A stretch of DNA of 64,000 nt from contig CALGMA010000011.1 in NCBI GenBank assembly GCA_937959265.1, positions 26,022 through 90,021 on the forward strand, written 5' to 3'. Both the position numbers and the translations under genes were made by a program. Of the stretch, positions 9,050 through 19,115 are shown piece after piece. The stretch's first letter is position 1. Each line of letters opens with the position of its first letter. The notes under the pieces were generated by a model that worked only from the letters and a program-made list of their open reading frames with translations, did no database searches and was not told the origin of the DNA. Source of the DNA: an uncultured Anaerolineae bacterium. Lineage in GTDB: Bacteria > Chloroflexota > Anaerolineae > J036 > Brachytrichaceae.

Positions 9050-9144
9050 ACTCGGGATACTCCTGATTCAACATCTCCTCTTCTCGTCCGGTATTCAGTT
9101 GTGAATGTAGTTTAGCGTGCGGTGTCGCGCGCCGCAAAACCAGC

Positions 9145-12100
9145 TCACCCCATCACTATGTGCACCGTATGTTGCTGGCCGTCGTCCCGCAGCGGAATCG
9201 CGTCGCCGACCAGCGGTGCGCCGTCCAACGTGATCTGAGCCACGCCGGTGCACACCCGTCGCGGGTTTTCGACGCAGATGTGGTAGGTCGCTGCCCCGAA
9301 GCGATAGGTGACCTCATACGCCGGCCAATCAGAAGAGATGCAAGGTCGAATGTGCAATGCGTCGCCGCAGCGCTGGATGCCCAGGATCGCTTCCAGCCCC
9401 AGCCTGTACATCCAGCCGGCCGATCCGGTGTACCATGTCCAACCGCCCCGGCCGACATACGGCGGCGCACCATATACATCGGCAGCGATCACGTATGGCT
9501 CCACAAGATAGCGCAGCGCCTTCTCACACGTGTCGGCGTGGTAGATCGGATTGAGCAAGCAGAAGAGCGCTTGCGCCCGATCGCCATCGTCGAGTTGGGC
9601 GAATGCCCAAACCGTCCATAGCGCTGCGTGGGTGTATTGCCCGCCGTTCTCGCGGATGCCGGGCGCATAACCCTTGATGTAGCCCGGGTCGCGCTCGGTC
9701 TTGTCCAACGGTGGCGTGAACAGCAGGATGAGGCCGTCGCTTTCTCGCACCAGCCGCGCGTGCACGGCGGCCATCGCCTGCGCGGCGCGGTCAGGCCGGC
9801 CGGCGCCGGACAACACTGCCCACGACTGCGCGATGGCGTCAATCTGGCATTCCACGTCGCGCGATGTGCCCAGTGGCGCGCCGTCGTCGTAGAACGCGCG
9901 CAGATACCAGCCGTCGTCCCAGGCATGCGACTCGATGGATGCTGCCAGCTCATGCGCCTGGGTGTGGTAGGCCTCGGCCTGTTCTGTCTCGCCCATGCGC
10001 TCGCACACCTCGGCGAATCGGCGCAGCACGGCACAGGCGAACCAGCCCAGCCACACGCTCTCGCCCTTGCCATGGACGCCGACGCGGTTCATGCCGTCGT
10101 TCCAGTCACCGGCGCCCATCAACGGCAGGCCGTGCGCGCCGCGGGTGACGCCTCGGGCGATGGCGCGCTTGCAGTGCTCGTAGAGAGTGGCTGCAATATC
10201 GCTCGCGCCGTATTGGCCATAGCGCTCCTCTTCACCATCTCCTAGGGGTGTGCTAGCCAGGAAAGACACCGGCTCGGTCAAAATGGATACGTCGCCTGTG
10301 GCCTGCACGTAGTGCGCCGTGACAAACGGCAACCAGAGCAGGTTGTCGGAAATGCGCGTGCGCAGGCCCCGGCTGGCCGGCGGATGCCACCAGTGCAACA
10401 CGTCGCCTTCGGGGAATTGATGGCGCGCCGCGCGCAGGATGTGCTCGCGCGTGATCCGCGGTTGGGTGTGGATCAGCGCCATCACGTCCTGCAACTGGTC
10501 ACGAAAGCCGAACGCCCCGGACGATTGATAGAAGGCCGAACGCCCCCAGATGCGGCACGCCAGCGCCTGGTAAAGCAGCCAGCGGTTGAGCAATACGTTC
10601 ATCGCCTGATCGGGCGTGCGCACCTGCACCGCGCCGAGGATTCCGTCCCACAGGCGTTGCACGGCCTGCCATGCCGCTGCGACGTTGTCCGGATTCTGGA
10701 AGTGCTCGATCCAATGCAATGCTTCGGTGTGGTCGTTGCCCTGACCGAGGATGAAATACACCTCCTCACTGCTGCCCGGCGCCAGGTCGAGGTGAAGTTG
10801 CAGGACGGCGCACGGATCCAATCCGGGTCCGACCGCGCCAGCCAGCCCGATGCGCTTGAGCGCTGCCGGCGCATACACGCTACCCATGCGCCCAAGGAAC
10901 TCGGCGCGATCTGCCGTCAGCCCGTGCAGCCGCTTATTTGCCGCGGCGAATGCCACGCATTCGCCGAAGTCCATGCTGTAGGGGTTACGGGCCAGCAACG
11001 CCTGGCGCGCGTGGTCGAATTCGGTCACGATGTAGGGCTGTGTCTCCTCGCGACGCACACCCAATACCCACTCCACGTAGAACGTGGCTGTGATGCGTCG
11101 GGGGCGCTGCGACGTGTTCTCCAGCCGCACCTGTACCAGCTTGACCGGCGCATCCGGTGCGACGAACATCTGAACGCGCTGCTTCAGCCGGTGGCTGTGG
11201 TGCTCGAAGATCGAATAGCCGGCGCCGTGGCGAATGAGGTACGGTGCATCGTCGCCCATCGGCTGCGGCGTTGGCGACCATACCTCGGCCGTCTCTTCGT
11301 CGCGCAGGTAGATTGCTTCACCCGGCGGGTCGCACACTGGGTCGTTCGACCACGGCGTCAGGCGGTTCTCACCACTGTTGGCATGCCAGGTGAACCCGCC
11401 ACCCGATTCGGTCACCAGGCAGCCAAAATCCGGATTGGCAATCACGTTCGACCACGGCGCCGGCGTGTGCTGACCACGTGTCAGGTAGATCACATACTCG
11501 CGCCCATCCGGGGTGAACCCGCCCAGCCCGTTGTCGTGGTGCAAGTGAGACGGTCTAACCAGCGGTGGTGTCGCCTCCGGTTCGCGTTCGAATGCGCCGG
11601 TGGGAACGAAAGGCGGCAGGCGATCGGGCTCATCGCGCACTCCGCCGAGTTGATCGGCCAGGCTGCCGTGCGACGAATCCAGCACGGCGCGCGCCGCCGT
11701 CTCCAGCAGGGTGCGCCCTTCTTCGCCGACCTGATCGGCATAGACGATGAAGATGCCGCCGCGCTGGTTCAGCCAAGTCTCGCCCTCCATGCGCGCGAGC
11801 AGCCGCTGCAACTGACCGCGCAGCTCCTGGCTGTAGTCGCCCGGCTGCAGGATCAGGAAGACCAGGTCTATCTTCAGCCCGCGGTTGCGCCAGTAGAGAT
11901 GTGCCTGCAGCGCCTCCTGCGCCAGCGGCAACGCTTCGGAATCGCGCAAGCGCACGAGCAGAATGGGGTGGTCGCCCGAGATGCCGAACGGCCATAGGCT
12001 CGCCTGTCCTTTGCGATTGGCTGCGATGACACTCGGTTCGGCGCGCAGCGCGTCGTTCGGATACAACAGGCTGGACAATAGCCGCTGGAAGCGTTCGATC

Positions 12101-15100
12101 TGCGGCGTGCCGATGCCCAGCCGGTGCAGCTCCAGCTCGGCGCGTGCGCGGGCGTGGTCGAACGTCCGTTCGATTTGGCGCCAGTTGCGATAGCGGCGCG
12201 TCAGCGAGAGCGCTTCGACACGCGACGGTGCAACGAGGGTAAGAAAGGCTAGCCGCACTGTCTCGCGTGGCTTAAGGGAGACTTCCTGAGTGAGCGAAAA
12301 GATCGGATCGAGCGTGCAGACCGGCCCGTGCGCGTCGCGTGCACGGGCAGTATCGCTATCGCGTAATGCCTGCAGTGCTGTGCCCGGTGCGGCGTTGCGG
12401 TCAAGAAAGCGTGCCCGATCGGTCTCCCAGACGAGCGTCGGCGGCACGTCCTCCGGCGGCGCGACAGCGTGCGCCAGGAAGAGCTGCTGTTGGGCCTCCC
12501 TCTGCGAACGCGGCCGGCGGTGGAAGATGAGCGCGCCGGCGACATACTCACTCTCGATGAATAGCTTGTTGAAGGCCGGGTGGCGCGCGTCGCCGGCTTG
12601 CTGCGTCAGGATTACCTCGCCGTAGCTCGTCACCCGCAGTCGCCGCGGGCGATCCGTTTGGTTGGTCAACGTGAGGCGACGGATTTCCACGTCGTCGTCG
12701 GGTGACACGACCACGTCGAGCGTCGAAGCAATGCCGCAGACGTTGCGGCGGAAGGATGCCATGTGTGCAAAGCAATCCATCTCGCCGCTCTCGCCATCAT
12801 CCGGCATGGGCTGGGCGCAGGCGGACCAGATCCGAGGTTGGGCGTCTTCGGCGTGTCCTTGCCGGCCGTTGTTCGGCGAATGCGCTTTACTCGGCGTCAC
12901 ATCCTGGATGTAAATCCATGTGCCGTGCGCGTCGCGTGTGGCGTCGGCGCGCCAGCGCGTGAGGTCCACCATTTGCTGGGTGTCGAGGCTGTGCCATTGG
13001 CTGAAGCCGCCGCCAGCGTTGCTCACCACTGTAGTGTAGTGCCCGTTCGAAAGGGTGTGCACGTATGGGTGAGGCGTGCGTGCCGGCGTCGTCCAGGGCG
13101 CCGTCACCAGGTGCGGTTGGCTCACGCCCGGTGGCCAGGTCGTCTCGAAGCCGGGCTGTTCGATCGGCGCGTCCAGCGGCGCCTTCTCCTGCAGGATCAG
13201 CTCGATGCTGCGCATGCGCGGGTCGGCATGGAAGCGTCGCGCCATCCCGCCTGGGTTCTCCAGCAGGTAGTTGGCCAGCGAGAGGAAGATCATGCCCTGG
13301 TGGTGGGCCATGTATGAGCGGACGATGGCATGCTTGTTGCCGAGCGGCAGCCGCTTCGGCGTGAAGTCTATCGCCTCGTATAAGCCGTAGACGCCCAGCA
13401 TGCCCAGCCGGCTCAGGTGGGCGATGTTGTCCACCACCTCGCGCGGGCGCACCGGCAGCGCGAGCAGCGAAGCGTATGGTGCGACGACCAAATCCTCGCC
13501 GAGGTCTCGCTTGAACCCTAGGCCCGGCACGCCGAAGGCGCGGTACTGATAGTTCAGTGCGGCATCGAAGGCGTAGTAACCCGATTCGGAGATGCCCCAA
13601 GGCGTGCCCTTTCGCTTGCCGTAAGCAATTTGTCGTTCCACCGCACCACGCACGCTGAAGTGCAGCAGCGTGCCTTCGTAGCTGCGCATGAACAACAGCG
13701 GCATCAGGTACTCGAACATGGTCGCGCTCCACGACATCAGTACCGGCGAGCCGTTGACTTGCGCCAGCGGTCGGCCCAGATACAGCCAGTGCCGGATCGG
13801 CGCGTCACCTTTGGCGATGGCCACCACGCTGGCGATGCGCGATTCGGAAGCCAGCAAGTCGTAGTAGTTGTCGTCCAGCCGGCCCGCCGTCAGGTTGTAG
13901 CCGATGTGGAAGAGTTCGCGCCTGGGGTCGTAGAGGAAGCCGAACTGCATCTCCTGGAAGTAGCGCTCGCACATCGTTTCTAGCCACTGACATTCGGCGA
14001 TAAGCGCCTGCGCCTGCACGGCAGCGGTCTGGATCGCCTCGGCGAGCGAGGCGCACCAATCCTGCGCTTCGCGTACATCGTCGCTCGCCGGCAGTTCCGA
14101 GAGCGCACGCTGCAAGTCGGCCAGGCGGGTTTGGCCGATAGCGTACAGGTCGCGCAGCTCCACCAATCTCGGCGCGGTGGGCAGCGCGCCGCGCAAGCTA
14201 CGCCATTCCCGCATCACGTTGGCCGTCAGCGCGGTGTGATGATGATCGGGCCGGAAGTTGCTGCGGCCCTCCAGGAAGAGCTGCGGCGCTTGCTCGAAAG
14301 CCGGCAACCAGGGCAGCAAATCTTCGGCATCTCGACGCATCTGCTCGCAGTGGTTGCGCAACCGGTCGAGCGTCAGGCGCAGCCGGTGCAGCATCTCAGC
14401 GTCGGCGGATTGTACGCGCGACTCGACCAGCGCCGTTGCTGTCTGCGCCAATGTGTGCAGGCAGTCGTCGGACAGTTCTTCCAGGGTGGCCATCCAGCGC
14501 GCTGGCCGGTTTTCGACCGCTCGGATCAGGTTGCGCGTCTGCTTGAGCACCGTTTGCAGCGCGCGCAGGTCCTTGCCTGGCTCGCCCGCGCCGGATTCGC
14601 TCAGCTCGTTTGCGGTTTCGTCCAGCAATCCGAGCGTGTCCAGCAAGCCGTGCCAGCGCTCACGGCGCATCACGCTTGTCTCCAGCAACTCACGGCAGCC
14701 CTGGGCTAGGATGCGCAGGCAGGCGGCCAAGTTGCCGCTGTCCACCGTCGAGACGTAACGCGGTGGCAGTGCTTGTAGCGTGCGCGTGTCGTACCAGTTC
14801 AGGAAGTGGCCTTGGTAACGCTCCAGCCGCTCTAGCGTCTCAAACGTCAATCGCAGCCGCGAGGTGAGTTCGCGTGGACTAACGTAGCCGAAGTCGTGCG
14901 CTGCTAGCGTCGAAATAAGCATCAAGCCGATGTTGGTTGGCGAGGTGTGCGTCATTGCGACGCCGCGCGGCGATTCCTGGAAGTTGTCCGGTGGCAGCCA
15001 ATGGCTATCCGGCCCAACGAAGCGCTCGAAGAATAGCCATGTGCGGCGGGCCAGCCGGCGCAGCATGACGCGCTGGCCCTCGTTCAGCGGCTCTGGCGTA

Positions 15101-17751
15101 TAGCGGATGGGTTTGCTGATTGCATAGGCGATGTAAGGTGAGGCCGCCCATGCTGCCAGGAAGGGCAAGGCGACCGGCAGCGCCGCTGGCCGGGCTACTG
15201 TGATAGCGACTGCCAACCCGCTGCTGACGACCAGCGCGGATAGCATCTTGCTCAGCGTCGTTCCCAGCGTCACCTGTTGGCCGAACTGCTCCACGGCTTG
15301 CGCTGCGGTGACCCATTGCAGCAAATGTCGGCGGGTGAAGACGACTCGCACGAGCGTGATGATCACGCTGCCCAGCGTGAGCACCGTTTCGTAGGGCAGA
15401 AACGCCAGCGCCAGCAGCCATCGCCACAGGCCGGTAAACAGCGGGGGCGAGACGTGATGCAGTGAGCGCGTCTTCACTGCACGCGCTACGCTGGCCAGCA
15501 CCCCCAGCAACAGCGGCGGCGCGAGGGTGAAGGTCGCCAGGGCAGTCCACACCAGGGGGGAGCCGGGCAGCCACAACCAACCGGCGATCAGCAGCGCCAG
15601 CAGTGCCGGCGCCAGCAGGCTTCGCCGCAGGTTGTCGAGAATTTTCCAGCGGTCTATCGCCGGCAGGTCGTTCTTTCGCCAGCACGGTCTGCCGGATGGG
15701 TCCGCCGCGCATGGCACGCGGGGTAACAGCCAGGGCAGCAGTTGCCAGTCGCCGCGAATCCAGCGCCGTGAACGCCGGATGTGCACCAAATAGTTCGGCG
15801 GGTAGTCCTCGAGCATCACGATGTCGGTGGCCAGGGCCACCCGGCCGTGGATGCCCTCGAACAAGTCGTGGCTGAGCAGCGTGTTCTCCGGCACGCGCCC
15901 TGCCAGGCTGCGTTCGAATGCATCCACGTCGTAGATGCCCTTGCCGACGTAGATGCCTGCGCCGAATAAGTCCTGGTACACGTTCGAGACGGCGCGTGTG
16001 TACAGGTCCAGGCCAACGTCGCCGGCGTAGATGCGTGTAAACAGCGAGCGGTTGGCGCTCATCGGCATCACTTCCACGCGCGGCTGAATGATGGTGTAGC
16101 CGGCGCACACCCGGCCGGTGTGTGGATCAAACTCGGCGATATTGAGTGGATGCGCCAGTGTCGCGATCAGGCGTTGCGCCCCGTCGCGCGGCAACACGGT
16201 GTCGGCATCTAGCGTGATCACGTAGCGGATGCCGCGCAGGACGTCCAGGTCGCCGATCAGCGTGGTGAAAGAGAGCCTCTGCGCTTCCTCGGGCGAGGCG
16301 CGTAGCAATCGGTTGAGTTCATGTAGCTTGCCGCGCTTGCGCTCCCAGCCCATATATACTTGCTCGCGCGGGTTCCAGCGCCGCTCACGATGCAGAAGCA
16401 AGAAAGGCCGTTGTGCGTTGCCGTACCGGGCGTTGAGCGCGCGGACGCCGGCGGCGACCTGCTCGATCAATTCGTCATCGCCAGGCTCGTGTGGCTGCTT
16501 GGCGTCGGCGAAGTCGGTGAGCAGGGCGAAATATAGGTTGCGCTCCGGGTTGCGCAGGTAATGTAGCTCCAATTGTTGCAGCAGCGAGCGGCCTTCCTTC
16601 GCGCTCGTCAGCAGCGCTGGGATCACCACCAGTGTCCGGCATTCGTCTGGGATGCCTCTGCTGAAGTCCAACTTGGGCAGGAAGGCCGGCGGTAGCAGCA
16701 TCGTCACTGCCCAATCCACCACACTGACGGCGATGGCCGATGCCGGGATTAGCGCGAGCAACATGGTAGCGATCACGTGGCCGGCGTCTGCGTTCGCGGA
16801 GCGCGCATATACCGTGATGATGAGCAAGAGGATGGTCGTGAGCGCGCCGATCGCGCCCAGATAGACGAGGGTGGGGTTCGCTCGGAGCCACGCGCCGGCG
16901 CGTGTGCGAAACGAGGAGCGGTAACCGAGCTGGGCTTCGAGCTGCATCCTGCCGCGGTCGAGCAAGTAGTAGCCGACGTGACGCCGGCGCGCGCTGCCGG
17001 CTTCGGCTTGCGCGACGCGGGCCAACTCGATTGCCTCGCGCGCCACCTCCACTTCTGGCTTTTTGACCGCTTCTGCCAGGCGCTCGATCACCTTGCGGTA
17101 GTGATCGCGCGTCTCTTTGTCCATGTGTGGGTAGACGCCGGCCGGGTCTTCGCACAGCGCGCGTTCCACGCGGCTGATGCCTTCGAAGAAGCTTTGCCAG
17201 TCCACCGTGGCGAGCGCGCGCAGGCTGATGATGCAGTTGGCGACGATCTCTTCATCCGGCGCGCCGGCCGGCAGCGGTGGGCTGATCGGCAGTGGAGCGA
17301 ATGGCAGATCGGTGATCTTGGCAGTGGCCTGTGCCAGATATTCCAGCACGCTCAGGCGCAGCATGACCGGCAGCGCCCACAACTCGGCCATCGTCAACGG
17401 CGCATCGCCCGGTCGTTGCACATCCTGGTAGAGCTGCATGAAGCGGCTCGCGTGCTCGATATCCACTGGGTCCAGCCGGGCGCGTTCGCTGGAGATGAAT
17501 TCCTGGGCGATGGCGTAGATGCGCGGGATGCCGCGCAATTCGCCTGGATAGTCCGTGAGCTTGATCAGCTTGCGGTAGAAGCCGGGCGGCATGTCCTCGC
17601 GGATCTGGCGGAAGGCCCCTTGTACGACGTACAAGTTGTCCAGTAGCCACTCGGCGGCGTAGGACGGCAGCCGATCGCCTGGTTGGCGAAGCTGTGCGAC
17701 GGCGCGTTCGAGCAGGCGTTCTTGGGCGTCGAGTTGTTCAATCAGGCGCAT
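9145..17751 (-). CDS. ndvB: Giant cyclic beta-1,2-glucan synthase-like protein (GT84 + glucoamylase-like + GH94)
   Basis: The 2868-residue membrane protein follows the NdvB/ChvB layout: an N-terminal soluble part (1-290), membrane helices (about 295-365), a GT84 glycosyltransferase domain with TLDADTVLP near residue 514 and RRSRRWIRGDWQ near 650, further membrane helices (about 700-890), a glycoamylase-like domain near 1350-1500 (GLGFKRDLGEDLVVAPY), then two GH94/glycosyl-hydrolase-36-type regions, the last with GAGDWNDGMNRVG near 2550, which holds the catalytic Asp of GH94 phosphorylases. NdvB makes, trims and cyclises beta-1,2-glucan. Product and cyclisation here are inferred. It is a stand-alone gene; no ABC exporter (ndvA) is adjacent. 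Shadow frames on the other strand reach 561 residues but have no family features. Confidence 0.88.
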   Translation of the reverse strand: MRLIEQLDAQERLLERAVAQLRQPGDRLPSYAAEWLLDNLYVVQGAFRQIREDMPPGFYRKLIKLTDYPGELRGIPRIYAIAQEFISSERARLDPVDIEHASRFMQLYQDVQRPGDAPLTMAELWALPVMLRLSVLEYLAQATAKITDLPFAPLPISPPLPAGAPDEEIVANCIISLRALATVDWQSFFEGISRVERALCEDPAGVYPHMDKETRDHYRKVIERLAEAVKKPEVEVAREAIELARVAQAEAGSARRRHVGYYLLDRGRMQLEAQLGYRSSFRTRAGAWLRANPTLVYLGAIGALTTILLLIITVYARSANADAGHVIATMLLALIPASAIAVSVVDWAVTMLLPPAFLPKLDFSRGIPDECRTLVVIPALLTSAKEGRSLLQQLELHYLRNPERNLYFALLTDFADAKQPHEPGDDELIEQVAAGVRALNARYGNAQRPFLLLHRERRWNPREQVYMGWERKRGKLHELNRLLRASPEEAQRLSFTTLIGDLDVLRGIRYVITLDADTVLPRDGAQRLIATLAHPLNIAEFDPHTGRVCAGYTIIQPRVEVMPMSANRSLFTRIYAGDVGLDLYTRAVSNVYQDLFGAGIYVGKGIYDVDAFERSLAGRVPENTLLSHDLFEGIHGRVALATDIVMLEDYPPNYLVHIRRSRRWIRGDWQLLPWLLPRVPCAADPSGRPCWRKNDLPAIDRWKILDNLRRSLLAPALLALLIAGWLWLPGSPLVWTALATFTLAPPLLLGVLASVARAVKTRSLHHVSPPLFTGLWRWLLALAFLPYETVLTLGSVIITLVRVVFTRRHLLQWVTAAQAVEQFGQQVTLGTTLSKMLSALVVSSGLAVAITVARPAALPVALPFLAAWAASPYIAYAISKPIRYTPEPLNEGQRVMLRRLARRTWLFFERFVGPDSHWLPPDNFQESPRGVAMTHTSPTNIGLMLISTLAAHDFGYVSPRELTSRLRLTFETLERLERYQGHFLNWYDTRTLQALPPRYVSTVDSGNLAACLRILAQGCRELLETSVMRRERWHGLLDTLGLLDETANELSESGAGEPGKDLRALQTVLKQTRNLIRAVENRPARWMATLEELSDDCLHTLAQTATALVESRVQSADAEMLHRLRLTLDRLRNHCEQMRRDAEDLLPWLPAFEQAPQLFLEGRSNFRPDHHHTALTANVMREWRSLRGALPTAPRLVELRDLYAIGQTRLADLQRALSELPASDDVREAQDWCASLAEAIQTAAVQAQALIAECQWLETMCERYFQEMQFGFLYDPRRELFHIGYNLTAGRLDDNYYDLLASESRIASVVAIAKGDAPIRHWLYLGRPLAQVNGSPVLMSWSATMFEYLMPLLFMRSYEGTLLHFSVRGAVERQIAYGKRKGTPWGISESGYYAFDAALNYQYRAFGVPGLGFKRDLGEDLVVAPYASLLALPVRPREVVDNIAHLSRLGMLGVYGLYEAIDFTPKRLPLGNKHAIVRSYMAHHQGMIFLSLANYLLENPGGMARRFHADPRMRSIELILQEKAPLDAPIEQPGFETTWPPGVSQPHLVTAPWTTPARTPHPYVHTLSNGHYTTVVSNAGGGFSQWHSLDTQQMVDLTRWRADATRDAHGTWIYIQDVTPSKAHSPNNGRQGHAEDAQPRIWSACAQPMPDDGESGEMDCFAHMASFRRNVCGIASTLDVVVSPDDDVEIRRLTLTNQTDRPRRLRVTSYGEVILTQQAGDARHPAFNKLFIESEYVAGALIFHRRPRSQREAQQQLFLAHAVAPPEDVPPTLVWETDRARFLDRNAAPGTALQALRDSDTARARDAHGPVCTLDPIFSLTQEVSLKPRETVRLAFLTLVAPSRVEALSLTRRYRNWRQIERTFDHARARAELELHRLGIGTPQIERFQRLLSSLLYPNDALRAEPSVIAANRKGQASLWPFGISGDHPILLVRLRDSEALPLAQEALQAHLYWRNRGLKIDLVFLILQPGDYSQELRGQLQRLLARMEGETWLNQRGGIFIVYADQVGEEGRTLLETAARAVLDSSHGSLADQLGGVRDEPDRLPPFVPTGAFEREPEATPPLVRPSHLHHDNGLGGFTPDGREYVIYLTRGQHTPAPWSNVIANPDFGCLVTESGGGFTWHANSGENRLTPWSNDPVCDPPGEAIYLRDEETAEVWSPTPQPMGDDAPYLIRHGAGYSIFEHHSHRLKQRVQMFVAPDAPVKLVQVRLENTSQRPRRITATFYVEWVLGVRREETQPYIVTEFDHARQALLARNPYSMDFGECVAFAAANKRLHGLTADRAEFLGRMGSVYAPAALKRIGLAGAVGPGLDPCAVLQLHLDLAPGSSEEVYFILGQGNDHTEALHWIEHFQNPDNVAAAWQAVQRLWDGILGAVQVRTPDQAMNVLLNRWLLYQALACRIWGRSAFYQSSGAFGFRDQLQDVMALIHTQPRITREHILRAARHQFPEGDVLHWWHPPASRGLRTRISDNLLWLPFVTAHYVQATGDVSILTEPVSFLASTPLGDGEEERYGQYGASDIAATLYEHCKRAIARGVTRGAHGLPLMGAGDWNDGMNRVGVHGKGESVWLGWFACAVLRRFAEVCERMGETEQAEAYHTQAHELAASIESHAWDDGWYLRAFYDDGAPLGTSRDVECQIDAIAQSWAVLSGAGRPDRAAQAMAAVHARLVRESDGLILLFTPPLDKTERDPGYIKGYAPGIRENGGQYTHAALWTVWAFAQLDDGDRAQALFCLLNPIYHADTCEKALRYLVEPYVIAADVYGAPPYVGRGGWTWYTGSAGWMYRLGLEAILGIQRCGDALHIRPCISSDWPAYEVTYRFGAATYHICVENPRRVCTGVAQITLDGAPLVGDAIPLRDDGQQHTVHIVMG

Positions 17752-17838
17752 ATGGAGTTCGATGTCTTCAGGCCGCGCGCTGCGATGAGGGCCCGTGATC
17801 GAACTTCGGCGTCACCGGCCGCGATGCGCTTGGCGCAA

Positions 17839-18834
17839 TCAGAAGGTTTTCTCGCCGCGAAAGCCGAACAGGCTGCGCACCGGGCTGGCGACCGTTGCGG
17901 CTGACTGGAACAGTCGCTCGGCCGGCGGCTGCGCGTCTTGCACGATCAGTAGCGTGCGGTTGCCGAATGCGATGAAGCTGTTAGCGACGCTGCCGAACGG
18001 CCAAGGTGACGGGCCGGAGTAGCCATGTGCGCTGGCCAGCACCAGGTCCACGTCTTCCTGCTCGGCCAGTTCGTGCAGAGTGCGGCCAACGTGGTCGCCG
18101 ACGATGATGCGCGTCTCTACGTCGCCGGGAAGCCGGCTGCGCAGATCGCGCAAGTAGTATTCGGCTTCGCTGCGGTTGCAGGCCACGTAGCGTTCGGAGA
18201 GTTCGCTATCGGCACGGGTGAGGGGTGTGCGGCGCGGCATCTCTGGCCGCTGCACCACGTGCGCCAGCAGGATGTGCGAGCCTTGCAGCGCCAGACGCGC
18301 GACGACGGGGATGACATACTCCGCGCGCTGTGACCCGTCCATCGGTACCAGCACGCGCTTGTAGTACGGCGCGTCCATCCTGAGCGCAGACTGGTTTTGC
18401 GTCGCCTGGTGCGCGCGCACGATCATCAGCGATGTATAAGCGCGCAGCGCGATCTTCTGCACCACGCTGCTGACGTTCCATTCGCTCAGGCCGCTATGAC
18501 CGTGGCTGCTGCAGATAACGAGGTCGATTCCCTCGTTTCGTGCGACGTCGAGGATCTGCTCGGCGGGCGGGCCTTCAGCCAGCCGGCTGGCGGCGGCGAT
18601 ACCCTCGTTCTCGAGCTGGCGAGCGATGTCAGATAGATAGCACTGCGCCTCGGCGCGCTTCAGCCGCCATTCCAGCGGGTTGACCGGCAGCGCTGCTTCG
18701 GCGAAGCGAGGCGCTTCGATGACGTGTAACAGCGTCACACGTGAGCCGAACCCATGCGCAATGGCGCTGACGTGCGGCAAGACGCACTCCGCCAGCACCG
18801 AGCGGTCGAGTGGTACCAAGAGATGTTCGAACAT
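17839..18834 (-). CDS. Tandem universal stress protein (two UspA domains)
   Basis: Two UspA domains of about 150 residues lie in one 331-residue chain. Domain 1 starts FEHLLVPLDRSVLAECVLP and has the ATP-loop-like SSHGHSGLSEWNVSSV. Domain 2 starts YKRVLVPMDGSQRAEYVIP and has SAHGYSGPSPWPFGSVAN. The spacing of the glycine motif is not the textbook GxxGx9G(S/T), so ATP binding is uncertain. A short serine/aromatic tail follows. Tandem Usp proteins are cytosolic stress proteins of largely unknown biochemical role. It is divergent from polyphosphate kinase 2, which would suit a stress or energy-limitation context. Confidence 0.9.
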   Translation of the reverse strand: MFEHLLVPLDRSVLAECVLPHVSAIAHGFGSRVTLLHVIEAPRFAEAALPVNPLEWRLKRAEAQCYLSDIARQLENEGIAAASRLAEGPPAEQILDVARNEGIDLVICSSHGHSGLSEWNVSSVVQKIALRAYTSLMIVRAHQATQNQSALRMDAPYYKRVLVPMDGSQRAEYVIPVVARLALQGSHILLAHVVQRPEMPRRTPLTRADSELSERYVACNRSEAEYYLRDLRSRLPGDVETRIIVGDHVGRTLHELAEQEDVDLVLASAHGYSGPSPWPFGSVANSFIAFGNRTLLIVQDAQPPAERLFQSAATVASPVRSLFGFRGEKTF

Positions 18835-19115
18835 GTCTCAACCTCACGCTGTGCGCCCACCGTTCGCACCGGCGTGCAAGGTCGAAAGCTGAGATGTGTC
18901 GTCGTGTATGCGCGAAGCGCAGGAACGATGGGCGCGATTGGCCACTCAGGCCATGCGACGAAAACCAGTTTGAAGTCTGCGGCGTCGTTGGCTATGGCCA
19001 GCGCCGTCTTTTATAAAGTTCAGTGTACCGCAATGCTATTACGTGGACGTAAGAGTATTATAGGAGGGTGTTTGCGGCCTTGCCGCGTCGTCGAGAATCG
19101 AAGGATCACAGTGCT
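18835..19115. other. Divergent intergenic region, Usp / ppk2
   Basis: No convincing gene is seen in these 281 bases. The right part is unusually AT-rich for this chromosome and holds candidate -10 boxes: TATTAT at 19056-19061 on the + strand and TTATAAA around 19011-19017, readable on either strand. A purine-rich AGGAGG lies at 19063-19068, but it abuts a GTG too closely to serve it. A second purine tract, AAGGA (19101-19105), is well placed for ATG 19116. Confidence 0.4.

Noticed and set aside
10312..11997. Long open frame of 561 codons on the + strand opposite the giant glucan synthase
   Set aside because: It is antisense to an intact gene with strong family motifs; the translation is low-complexity Arg/Gln/His and has no domain features. 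GC-rich codon bias in the true gene produces such open frames.
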